From: an uncultured Bermanella sp.
Lineage (GTDB): Bacteria > Pseudomonadota > Gammaproteobacteria > Pseudomonadales > Oceanobacteraceae
Assembly (NCBI GenBank): GCA_913058575.1
Contig: CAJXRF010000001.1
Location: 1 to 39,055, forward strand
Direction: 5' to 3'
DNA: 39,055 bases
Below the pieces are notes generated by a model. That model had not been told where the DNA came from. It ran no database searches and was given only the letters and a program-made list of their open reading frames with translations. Positions within the stretch are counted from its first letter, which is position 1, and each line of letters starts with the position of its first letter. A program made the translations under genes and the position numbers. Below, piece after piece: positions 8,256 to 15,813 of this stretch.

Positions 8256-8587
8256 GAAAATATAAATGTATTAAAAAATATAATTCTTGAATTGGTTCTA
8301 GCCCCACTTACAAGAATTTAAATTTAGTGCGTTGATCAACATAAAGCCCTAATTTTTCATCAATGGTCGTTCACTTAAGTAGGTAGTTGAGTATAACTAG
8401 TGGCTGTTAGAATATTTATCAACCTAGTATTTTAAATTCCATACTAGATATTTTTCTTGAATGTAGATGCTAAAAATAAAGTATTTCTGTTTAATTTAAT
8501 TAAACAGAAACAAATTCGTTCTTTAGAATCTAAATTACGGCTTTGAAATTTTTCTGAATCTATAATTCTTCCCTCTTCAAATAGCCG
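8256..8587. other. AT-rich gene-free gap with a 13-base perfect dyad
   Basis: No reading frame is credible. Positions 8484-8510 form a perfect inverted repeat with arms TTTCTGTTTAATT and AATTAAACAGAAA around one base. It sits about 75 bases beyond the stop codon of the minus-strand exporter gene and may serve as a transcript end or a binding site. No T tract follows on either strand. Confidence 0.45.
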
Positions 8588-9205
8588 TTAGAAAACCAAG
8601 GTTAATGCAATACCAAGCATTATAAGGCCCGTGATAAAATCAAGGACTTGCCAGATGAATGAATTTTTAAAATAAGGCTGTAAATATCCTCCGGCAAAAC
8701 AAATGGTGTAAAACCAGATCCCCCCTGCGACACATGCCCCAACAGAAAAATAAAAATGACCTTCTGGTTCATATTGGGCACCAACGCCACTCATTAAGAC
8801 CATGGTATCAAGATAGGCATGGGGGTTAAGGAGCGTCAGAGCCAGTGTCATTAAAAAAGCTTTTTTACGACTGTCAATGAAAGACTTTTCAAGGTCAATG
8901 ATTTTTTTCTTAAATGCAGAATGTAACGAAAATATTCCGTATGCCGTAAGAAATATTACACCTGTCCACTTCATAATAACAATCCATTGAGGATTATTAT
9001 TTAAAGCTTGGCTTATGACGAACATTCCCGAGAATATTAATACGATATCCAGTAGAATACAGGCTGTTGCAATGAAAAAATGGTATTGGCGACGAATGCT
9101 TTGGCTAATTAAAAAAGCATTTTGGGCGCCGATGGCCATAATTAAACCGCCGCCAGTAATAAAACCTTTTGCAAGGGGCTCTATGTGTAACACTAGGGGT
9201 ATCAT
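8588..9205 (-). CDS. argO: LysE/ArgO-family basic amino-acid exporter
   Basis: A 205-residue inner-membrane protein with about six hydrophobic segments, close to the usual family length. Its N-terminus has the LysE/ArgO hallmark GGGLIMAIGAQNAFLISQSI followed by RRQYHFF. The middle has LTLLNPHAYLDTMVLMSGVGAQ, the conserved 'NPHxYLDT' motif. The family exports L-arginine or L-lysine and so protects against amino-acid excess or the analogue canavanine. The gene is divergent from an ArgP-type LysR regulator across 98 bases, the same arrangement as lysE-lysG and consistent with argP control of argO. Whether arginine or lysine is the main substrate cannot be told from this sequence. Its 3' end faces the IS element. 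Confidence 0.88.
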   Translation of the reverse strand: MIPLVLHIEPLAKGFITGGGLIMAIGAQNAFLISQSIRRQYHFFIATACILLDIVLIFSGMFVISQALNNNPQWIVIMKWTGVIFLTAYGIFSLHSAFKKKIIDLEKSFIDSRKKAFLMTLALTLLNPHAYLDTMVLMSGVGAQYEPEGHFYFSVGACVAGGIWFYTICFAGGYLQPYFKNSFIWQVLDFITGLIMLGIALTLVF

Positions 9206-9303
9206 TTGCTTTCACCATTAAGGTTTTTTAACTCTGGCGAAATAATAATCTCGAACCTGTAATAAGAAAAATTAATAATTATGATTCTGTATAAGTTAAA
9301 CTG

Positions 9304-10209
9304 ATGCTGGATGTTAAGCACATTCAGGCAGTCGCAGCCGTAATCGAAGAGCAAAGTTTTGAGAAAGCTGCGGTTATGCTCTCCATATCTCAGTCTGCCA
9401 TTTCGCAACGGGTAAAAACCCTAGAAGGGCAGTTGGGTCAGGCTCTATTAATTAGGAGCAGTCCTGTTCGGCCTACCGAAGCGGGCCGTAAAATCTTTGG
9501 TTATTACCAGCAGATGAGTTTGTTGCAACATGAGCTCATGGAAGAGTTAAATGAAGATTTATCCCCTAAGTCGTTTAAACCCAGAGATAAATTACGAATC
9601 GCCCTAAACGTAGATAGCCTTGATACTTGGTTTATGGATGCCATAACCCCAGTAGTGGAAAAGCATAAGCTATTACTTGAATTAAGGGTTGATGATCAGG
9701 AAGCCACTCATGATTTATTAAAAAATGGTGAGGTAATAGGTTGTATCAGCTCTAGTAGCGACACTTTGCAAGGTTGTCATTGTGTACCATTAGGCTCAAT
9801 GAAATATTATGCATGCTGTTCAATAGATTATAAGAATGAATTTTTTTCAAGTGGTTTAACAAAGGAGCATTTCTTAAGTGCACCTGCAGTTGAATTTAAT
9901 TTTAAAGATCATTTAAATGAGCTTTATTTAAAGCAGTATTGGCACATTAATGAAAGTGAGTATCCATTCCATCAAGTACCGTCTTCAAGTGGTTATATTG
10001 ATTTTCTAAAAAAAGGAATGGGGTGGGGGATGATATCGGATATAAATACAAACGCCTGGCTAAAGGCGAATAACCTAGTTCAATTAACCCCAGAACAGTA
10101 TATTGCTGTTCCTTTGTACTGGCATGTATGGAATTTTAAATCCGATATAATTCGAAGTATCAGTCACCAAATTGTCACAAGTGCAAAACAGTTATTAAAT
10201 GCCAATTGA
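9304..10209 (+). CDS. argP: LysR-family regulator, ArgP/LysG-like
   Basis: A 301-residue LysR-type regulator. Residues 1-65 are the winged helix-turn-helix (MLDVKHIQAVAAVIEEQSFE, AAVMLSISQSAISQRVKTLE, GQLGQALLIRSSPVRPTEAG), which matches the ArgP/IciA pattern, including the 'SPVRPTEAG' wing. Residues from about 95 form the effector-binding domain. In the family, the protein senses lysine or arginine and activates the divergent exporter gene. The AT-rich 98-base spacer toward the exporter is the expected operator. The start at 9304 is the first ATG with the full helix-turn-helix; its Shine-Dalgarno is weak. The gene is slightly more AT-rich in its second half, but nothing indicates damage. Confidence 0.87.
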   Translation: MLDVKHIQAVAAVIEEQSFEKAAVMLSISQSAISQRVKTLEGQLGQALLIRSSPVRPTEAGRKIFGYYQQMSLLQHELMEELNEDLSPKSFKPRDKLRIALNVDSLDTWFMDAITPVVEKHKLLLELRVDDQEATHDLLKNGEVIGCISSSSDTLQGCHCVPLGSMKYYACCSIDYKNEFFSSGLTKEHFLSAPAVEFNFKDHLNELYLKQYWHINESEYPFHQVPSSSGYIDFLKKGMGWGMISDINTNAWLKANNLVQLTPEQYIAVPLYWHVWNFKSDIIRSISHQIVTSAKQLLNAN

Positions 10210-10276
10210 ATTTCTGAGCTACATAGGCGCCTAGTTTAATCTTTTGGGCTCATGTAGCAGTAGTGAAAGATGAACT

Positions 10277-11635
10277 CTAGGATTTCATAAATAGGTCAAA
10301 ATGTTCTTGTTTTTTCTTTTCGGCCGTAATGTATTTAATCCACTGCTTTGCAACCTTACTTTCTTTATCTAGCTCCAGTACTTTCCCAAAAGAGACGAGT
10401 GAGTCGTCAAATTTCTTTTGATAGAAATAGGCCGATCCCATCACTATATGAGCAGACACTTCTTTTGAAAGTCCACTGAGTTTTAACGCTTGTTTAGCTG
10501 ATCGTACAGAGTCATCAAATTGTTCCAAATCTAGATGAGTGGTAGCCAAGCGTAAGTGAATCTTTCCGTTTTCACTGAGTTTTGCAGCCTTTTCTAGCCA
10601 AATAATGGATTTATTTAATTCGTGAGCTTGATACCAAGCATTGCCGAGCAACTCTAGATTCTTTTTAGTGGGCTTAATAATTTTGTCTTCAAAGCCTTTC
10701 TCTAGAATAACGCCTGCCTTTACAGGAATACTTTCATTTATATAAAGGCTAGCCAATGTGATTAACTCTTTCTCTTCTGTGAGATTGCCCTGCTCATACA
10801 GACCACGATATAAAGAAATTTGCTCTTTATTGCGGCCTTTTAGCATATACATACCTGAAAGCTGACTGATGTAAGATTTCTTTGGGTTCATGCTAACTAG
10901 ACGTTCTAACATTTGGATACTGTTATCAATGTCTTTACGTTCATAATATAGAAAGCTGAGTAGTTGCAACCAGCTTTCTTTTACTGAAAGTTGTTTTTTA
11001 TCCGCCAACGAAACGCCTTTTTTGACACTGTCAAAAGCAAGGCTCATTTCTTTATTTTGATAATGAATTTGTCCTTTAAAAACAAACGCTTGGGGTGAAG
11101 GATTTGGAACTGATTTTAGCCAGCGATCAATATAGCTTGCCGCTGTGGTTAGGTTTTGGTTAACAAAGTGCAGTTGCGCCAAGCTATAAAGCGTTCCATC
11201 CTCCATGACCCATGGGATACTTTTTTGTTTTAAGACCTGTTCATAAGCGGTGATAGCATCACTGTATTTTTCTTGGTTAAAGTAGGCAAAGGCGAACATA
11301 TTCCACATTTGTGCCACTTCATACGAATTAAGTTTACCTGCTTGCGCGCGAGCTTTAAGGCCATTTAGAATTTCAATGCCCTCTTGAAAATTTTCTTCTT
11401 GAAGGAAATTTTGAGCGGCTTCAATTTTCTTAAATATTTTGGAGCTAATTAAAGGGGTTTTACGTTTTTTTCGTTTGTCTTTAACTGGGTGATTTATCGC
11501 TTGAACACCCCAACTTACATTCCAAGACTGCTTTGGGGTTGAAAGTTGTAACTGAAATCCTGATACCATTAATAGGCCGACGGCCAGCAATACCTTGATC
11601 TTAAATAGAGAAGTTACATGTTTTTTCATGGTCAT
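10277..11635 (-). CDS. TPR-repeat protein of the TonB2 operon
   Basis: A 452-residue exported protein, the last gene of the TonB operon. An N-terminal hydrophobic segment (FKIKVLLAVGLLMVSGFQL) acts as signal or anchor, and a basic stretch KDKRKKRKT follows. From about residue 65 onward there are repeated helical pairs typical of tetratricopeptide repeats, for example AFAYFNQEKYSDAITAYEQVL, AYFYQKKFDDSLVSFGKVLELD and LATTHLDLEQFDDSVRSAKQAL. It overlaps the tonB stop by four bases (ATGA), so translation is coupled. TPR proteins recur at this place in TonB2-type clusters of marine gammaproteobacteria and are presumed periplasmic scaffolds. Their precise role is not established. Confidence 0.82.
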   Translation of the reverse strand: MTMKKHVTSLFKIKVLLAVGLLMVSGFQLQLSTPKQSWNVSWGVQAINHPVKDKRKKRKTPLISSKIFKKIEAAQNFLQEENFQEGIEILNGLKARAQAGKLNSYEVAQMWNMFAFAYFNQEKYSDAITAYEQVLKQKSIPWVMEDGTLYSLAQLHFVNQNLTTAASYIDRWLKSVPNPSPQAFVFKGQIHYQNKEMSLAFDSVKKGVSLADKKQLSVKESWLQLLSFLYYERKDIDNSIQMLERLVSMNPKKSYISQLSGMYMLKGRNKEQISLYRGLYEQGNLTEEKELITLASLYINESIPVKAGVILEKGFEDKIIKPTKKNLELLGNAWYQAHELNKSIIWLEKAAKLSENGKIHLRLATTHLDLEQFDDSVRSAKQALKLSGLSKEVSAHIVMGSAYFYQKKFDDSLVSFGKVLELDKESKVAKQWIKYITAEKKKQEHFDLFMKS

Positions 11636-12234
11636 TTCGCCATCCTAAAGGTAATTTTGTTTTTAACGCCTGGCACATCAATGGCAACACCATCTATGAT
11701 AGTGGGTTTATATTTAAATCGTAAAACGGCTTTCTTAGCAGCTCGCTCAAAATACCCTTTAGGTTTCGCTTCGATGATAACAGGGTCTTTAACCGTTCCC
11801 TTTTTGGTGACGGTAAATTCAAGGACCACATAACCCTCTATGTCTTTCGCCGCAGCGCGGCGTGGATATTGTGGAGCCACTTTTACAATTGGCAGGTATT
11901 CACCATCAGATGCAGATACTCCGTTTAGGTTAATATCAAGGTTTGACATTAAATTAGGGGAGGTAAACTCAAGGGTGTTGTCTATATCCACATCATCCAT
12001 TTCAGGTTCTGGAATATCTGGTGGCGGCTCATTTTGCTCAGGTTTTTTGGGCTTGTTATCTTTGGTGTTCTCGCTGATCTCTCGATCAGGCATGAGTATT
12101 TCGGCTAGATTAGTTTGTGGCGCGTCGTCTAGCCCTTTTTCACCGCTTGCAATTAAAGAAACCATTAATCCAAACAGGCCGAAGGTAACTCCAACTGCCA
12201 ATGAAAAAGCCAGTAATAAACGTTTATTCATCAT
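11632..12234 (-). CDS. tonB: TonB protein, TonB2-type
   Basis: A 200-residue energy transducer. One N-terminal membrane helix (LLLAFSLAVGVTFGLFGLMVSLIA) is followed by a short linker rich in Pro, Glu and Lys (KPKKPEQNEPPPDIPEPEMDD). The C-terminal TonB fold is VAPQYPRRAAAKDIEGYVVL, EFTVTKKGTVKDPVIIEAKP and RFKYKPTIIDG. The short linker and 'YPRRA' motif are typical of TonB2 rather than TonB1 proteins. It couples the proton gradient harvested by ExbB-ExbD to outer-membrane receptors. It lies ten bases downstream of exbD and overlaps the TPR gene. Candidate client receptor: the TonB-dependent receptor at 36275, though no direct evidence connects them. Confidence 0.92.
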   Translation of the reverse strand: MMNKRLLLAFSLAVGVTFGLFGLMVSLIASGEKGLDDAPQTNLAEILMPDREISENTKDNKPKKPEQNEPPPDIPEPEMDDVDIDNTLEFTSPNLMSNLDINLNGVSASDGEYLPIVKVAPQYPRRAAAKDIEGYVVLEFTVTKKGTVKDPVIIEAKPKGYFERAAKKAVLRFKYKPTIIDGVAIDVPGVKNKITFRMAK

Positions 12235-12244
12235 GATTCCCTAT

Positions 12245-12655
12245 CTACTTTTGCTTAGTGGATACGGAAACGTCATATACGCCAGCTTCCCTTGCGGCAT
12301 CAACCACTGAGGTTAGGGTTTCGACATTGGCCTTGGCATCGGCTTGCACCACCACGGCTCCCTTAGGGTTTTCAGCGTGCTGTCGCTCAACATTGGCTCG
12401 AACTGCACGAAGATCAATTCGACGCTTGTCAATCCACACTTCATTATTGGCATTGATGGCTATCAGGATATTGGCATTTTTCTTGGAAACAGCTGTAGAG
12501 GCCTCCGGACGATTGACTTCAATGCCGGTTTCTTTGATGAATGAGGCTGTAACAATAAAGAAGATCAGCATGATAAAAACCACGTCTAGCATAGGCGTGA
12601 GGTCAATAGCATTTTCTTCTTCTTGTGATGCTTGGCTAATCATGGAATTGCGCAT
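12245..12655 (-). CDS. exbD: ExbD/TolR-family proton-channel subunit
   Basis: A 136-residue protein with one N-terminal membrane helix (LDVVFIMLIFFIVTASFI) preceded by the family signature IDLTPMLDVVF. The Asp of this helix is the conserved protonatable residue of ExbD/TolR. A periplasmic domain of about 85 residues follows (ILIAINANNEVWIDKRRIDL; VVVQADAKANVETLTSVVDA). It works with the two ExbB-like proteins encoded just upstream to energise TonB. Spacing is 21 bases to the short ExbB gene and ten to tonB. The length is standard for ExbD2. Confidence 0.93.
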   Translation of the reverse strand: MRNSMISQASQEEENAIDLTPMLDVVFIMLIFFIVTASFIKETGIEVNRPEASTAVSKKNANILIAINANNEVWIDKRRIDLRAVRANVERQHAENPKGAVVVQADAKANVETLTSVVDAAREAGVYDVSVSTKQK

Positions 12656-12676
12656 GGTCGCTACTCTTTATTAACG

Positions 12677-13216
12677 TTAATGATCGACGGTAAGTCGATC
12701 TTTTAGCAGTTCACTTTGTGTCTCTGCTGTTTTATTTATGTAGATTTGCCCAAACACTCCAGAGATGGCCGCCACCATTCCGGCCATGGTGGGTAAGGTC
12801 GCTTTAGATACGCCGCCTGCCATGGATTTGGCATCGCCACCGCCGGTGACGGCCATGATATTAAACACATCAATCATGCCGGTAACGGTGCCAAACAAAC
12901 CCAGTAATGGAGCGAGCATGACCAAGGTTTTAATTAAATCCAAATTGCTGGTTGCCGCTACACGCATTTGTGAGATTAATGTGTCTCTCACTTGGTGTGC
13001 TTGCCACGATTGGCGCTCAGGTAGCGCGTCCCATCTTTTTAAAAAGCCTTGAAAATCCTTATTCAGGTCTGTCTTAAAATAAATAAAACGCTCCAATAAC
13101 AAAGACCACATGGCGAGCGTTAGGGCGGCAATGACCCATAGCACGGTGCCGCCAGCGTCCATGAACTGTTCAATCAGTAAAAAACCGTCGTATAACCAGT
13201 AAAAGAAGGCATTCAT
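12677..13216 (-). CDS. exbB: short ExbB (ExbB2-like) MotA/TolQ/ExbB channel protein
   Basis: A 179-residue protein with three membrane helices. The first is near residues 20-40 (GGTVLWVIAALTLAMWSLLL), and the last two form the MotA/TolQ/ExbB core: IKTLVMLAPLLGLFGTVTGMI and TMAGMVAAISGVFGQIYI. The motif 'LAPLLGLFGTVTGM' is the family hallmark. It is distinctly shorter than ExbB1 (about 240), as TonB2-type ExbB proteins are. It starts four bases after the stop of the TtpC-like gene and forms the proton channel with ExbD. Confidence 0.92.
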   Translation of the reverse strand: MNAFFYWLYDGFLLIEQFMDAGGTVLWVIAALTLAMWSLLLERFIYFKTDLNKDFQGFLKRWDALPERQSWQAHQVRDTLISQMRVAATSNLDLIKTLVMLAPLLGLFGTVTGMIDVFNIMAVTGGGDAKSMAGGVSKATLPTMAGMVAAISGVFGQIYINKTAETQSELLKDRLTVDH

Positions 13217-13219
13217 GGG

Positions 13220-14611
13220 TTACGCCGCCTTGCTGGATTGCTCTGCAACGATGCCGGTGGCTTGTTCCTCTAACACGGTTGTTATTATACGAGCCTTGCT
13301 GTTAACAATGGAGTGCAGCATGACTGTTGGAATGGCAACCAATAGGCCTAGCACGGTAGTAACCAGCGCACCTGAGATTCCGCCGGCCATCGCTTTAGGG
13401 TCGCCAGCACCAAAAATGGTGATAGCTTGGAAGGTAATGATCATCCCGGTCACGGTACCCAATAGGCCCAATAAGGGAGCCACCATTGAAATGATTTTCA
13501 GCATTGGCAGGTATGCTCCAATGGCGGGGCGCTCCTTAAGAATGCCTTCTGCCAGCTTCATTTCTAAGGTTTCGTTATCGGTATTTTCGTTTTCTTTGTA
13601 AATGGCCATGATGCGCCCAAGCGGGTTATCACTGCTAGGTTGTGCTGAAGCAACTTGCGCCTTCACTTTATTGTATACACTTGATAACACCGCAAAACGC
13701 CACCCAGCTATCAAGAAGGCGATAACCCCGATAAAGCTGATGATATAACCCACAAGACCACCTTGATGCCAACGCTCAATGATGGAAGGGCTATTAATAA
13801 GTGCCGCTAAAAACTGACCGCCCGCAGGGCCGGTTGGGTCTATTCCCACTTGAACCACACCCGATTTGGCCTCTTGTAATGCAGTTAAAGCAGAAAGGTA
13901 GCTGCTGCTAGGCTGGCGACCCAGTTCAGCGATGCTGTTGTTCTCTGGGCTGTAAGATAGATATTTGCCATTAGAGGCTAGATTGAAAGTCCCTACACGT
14001 ACGACTGTTTGTTCAGAAGTTTCGCCAGCAGGTAAGATTACTTTGGCTGTAAACGCTTCAACACGGCCACCTTGTGTCATTTCGTGAAGCATGTGCGTCC
14101 ACAAAGAACCAATTTCATCAATGGTGGGTAGCTTGACTGAGCTGCTCATGCTTGCAATTAGGCCGTCAATATCATCGGTGCGGCCAGGATACTGTGCACT
14201 CACCACAGAAACGTTCATCACTTCTCGTAGGTCGCCAGCGGCACCCGTTAAATGCCCAAATAACTCTTTTAAGTTTCCAAGGCGCTTTTGCAGGGTTTCT
14301 TGTGTTTGTGCAATTTTTTGATCGTTAAGCTCGTATTGTTTTTCAAGCTTGGCGCTGATGTTCTCTTGCTGCTTCATTTCACTGTAAGCATTTTTTAGCA
14401 TGGTTTTTTGCTGATTTCGATTGTTTTTAAATTCAGCTTCACGCTTTTTATTTATTGCGTTGTCGTCAGCACGGCCTTGCTTCACAAATGAATACAGCTC
14501 TTCAAGAGAGTCGGCCTTTTTTGCTGGAGCAGCGGGTTCAGCCATAAGTGGAGCGGCGACGATTAAAGAAAGTAGGCCAGCAACAATGAGTTTATTTAAG
14601 TGAGAAATCAT
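13220..14611 (-). CDS. ttpC: TtpC-like long MotA/TolQ/ExbB protein
   Basis: A 463-residue second ExbB-like protein. It has an N-terminal signal (LIVAGLLSLIVAAPLMAEPA), then a coiled-coil region of about residues 35-115 rich in Lys, Glu and Gln, and a periplasmic beta-rich stretch to about 280. A membrane helix (LVGYIISFIGVIAFLIAGW) follows, then the ExbB core helices ISMVAPLLGLLGTVTGMI and GALVTTVLGLLVAIPTVM. This architecture matches TtpC, which in Vibrio TonB2 systems is encoded directly upstream of exbB2 and is required for TonB2-dependent uptake. Here it is in the same place. It overlaps the DUF3450 gene by four bases (ATGA). Symbol given by architecture and synteny. Confidence 0.88.
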   Translation of the reverse strand: MISHLNKLIVAGLLSLIVAAPLMAEPAAPAKKADSLEELYSFVKQGRADDNAINKKREAEFKNNRNQQKTMLKNAYSEMKQQENISAKLEKQYELNDQKIAQTQETLQKRLGNLKELFGHLTGAAGDLREVMNVSVVSAQYPGRTDDIDGLIASMSSSVKLPTIDEIGSLWTHMLHEMTQGGRVEAFTAKVILPAGETSEQTVVRVGTFNLASNGKYLSYSPENNSIAELGRQPSSSYLSALTALQEAKSGVVQVGIDPTGPAGGQFLAALINSPSIIERWHQGGLVGYIISFIGVIAFLIAGWRFAVLSSVYNKVKAQVASAQPSSDNPLGRIMAIYKENENTDNETLEMKLAEGILKERPAIGAYLPMLKIISMVAPLLGLLGTVTGMIITFQAITIFGAGDPKAMAGGISGALVTTVLGLLVAIPTVMLHSIVNSKARIITTVLEEQATGIVAEQSSKAA

Positions 14612-15396
14612 TTTGCGCTCTCCGGTGCAGCTATTGGTAGGTTTAGAATATCAATAGAGGCTTGCTTCTTCGCAATGCGAACACCTTGGCGTACTGCGTT
14701 ACGGTATGCACCTCCATCTAATTGTTCCCACTGCTTAGTTTGGGCATTCCAAAAGCCCGTTAAATTTGCATCATTTGATTGGAATAACAGGGCGATACGG
14801 CCAACACGAAAGATTTTAACTTCGCGTTCTGCATTATCTAATTGAATAACGCTATTATATGTATCCATTTTTCGGCCATATTCAATTTCTATTTGATAGG
14901 CTTCAAGAATTTGGCGAAATTTTTCTGCGTCTGTTAAATCAGATCGAACTTGATTGGCTTTAAGTTTAGTTAGGCGGGCTTGGCGTTCTTCTGCATGAAA
15001 GGGCAGGTCAAGTGCTATAAATTGTTCCAATGCAGCTAGCATTTGTTTTGTTAAGGGAGCAATTTGACGACCCATGACTGAGGCTTGGCGAATGGATTGT
15101 TCAAGCTGTGAAAGCTGTTTATTTTGATTTTCAATTTGTTTTCCAAGTTGAAGGTTGTAGACCTTTAGCCCTTCAATTTGATTATTTACACTTTTAAATT
15201 CACTAAATAAAGTTTGGGTTTCATCTACCATACCGTCTATTTTCTGTTGAGATGCTTGCCCTTCTTTAATCGCTTGGTTTCCGGTAGTGAGTGTTTTTTC
15301 AAGCACTTCACTTCCAAAGCCATTGGAACTACCCAAAAGAAGCAGTGTCAGAGCAGCAACGCGTATGCGCGCTAATTGTGTGTTGTGACAGTACAT
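14608..15396 (-). CDS. DUF3450 periplasmic coiled-coil protein, first gene of the TonB2 operon
   Basis: A 262-residue exported protein. The N-terminal hydrophobic stretch (ARIRVAALTLLLLGSSNGFGS) is a signal peptide, and a long coiled coil of about residues 35-115 follows (SQQKIDGMVDETQTLFSEFK, LGKQIENQNKQLSQLEQSIR). The C-terminal half is a mixed fold (VKIFRVGRIALLFQSNDANL, GFWNAQTKQWEQLDGG). The family is called DUF3450 and typically precedes TtpC-like genes. Its order 'coiled coil then VFRVGRIALxF' is close to the N-terminal half of the neighbouring TtpC-like protein (VVRVGTFNLASNGKYLSY), suggesting common ancestry. That is an observation by eye. It is likely a periplasmic regulator or scaffold of the TonB2 complex; its activity is unknown. 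Confidence 0.85.
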   Translation of the reverse strand: MYCHNTQLARIRVAALTLLLLGSSNGFGSEVLEKTLTTGNQAIKEGQASQQKIDGMVDETQTLFSEFKSVNNQIEGLKVYNLQLGKQIENQNKQLSQLEQSIRQASVMGRQIAPLTKQMLAALEQFIALDLPFHAEERQARLTKLKANQVRSDLTDAEKFRQILEAYQIEIEYGRKMDTYNSVIQLDNAEREVKIFRVGRIALLFQSNDANLTGFWNAQTKQWEQLDGGAYRNAVRQGVRIAKKQASIDILNLPIAAPESAK

Positions 15397-15813
15397 ACAG
15401 CACCCTTGTTAAACGTTATTATCCAGAACAGTTATAAAAATCACGATTTATACGATAGCAATTTTTTTTACATGCTTTCTTGTTGGAGTTCGAATATTTT
15501 GTCGTGTTATTTCTAGACAATGATTGTAGGCTAGTTTTGCCATCGAGTGAACGGCAAAAATGTTCTCTAAACCGTAAGTTTGTCATTTAATGCATACTTT
15601 CGATTTGAAAAATTAATGCGCCATTAGAAAAACTAATTAAAGGTGCATTGCGTCCTTTTTATAGTTGGAGTAGCGAAATTAATTTTCTTGTTTATTTCTT
15701 TAAGGGGCTTAACCTCTGGCCCATTCTTATAGATAATAATAAGTATAGTCTTTGCTGTACTCTGAACGCAGTATTTAATTTATTTGTTACCATAGTATTT
15801 TTGAGAAGAAATT
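15397..15813. promoter_or_regulatory. divergent promoter region between the TonB2 operon and the peptide ABC importer
   Basis: This 417-base spacer must hold the promoters of both divergent operons. A 7-base dyad TTTTGCC/GGCAAAA at 15535-15541 and 15553-15559 with an 11-base spacer is a possible operator. The upstream part is AT-rich. No clear Fur-box palindrome, nor a reliable -35/-10 pair, was seen. A 60-codon frame crosses the plus strand here but has no recognisable product. Confidence 0.4.

Noticed and set aside
12258-14845. Several long plus-strand frames across the TonB2 operon
   Set aside because: They are antisense to well-supported exb, ttpC and DUF3450 genes and their translations are low-complexity and resemble no family.
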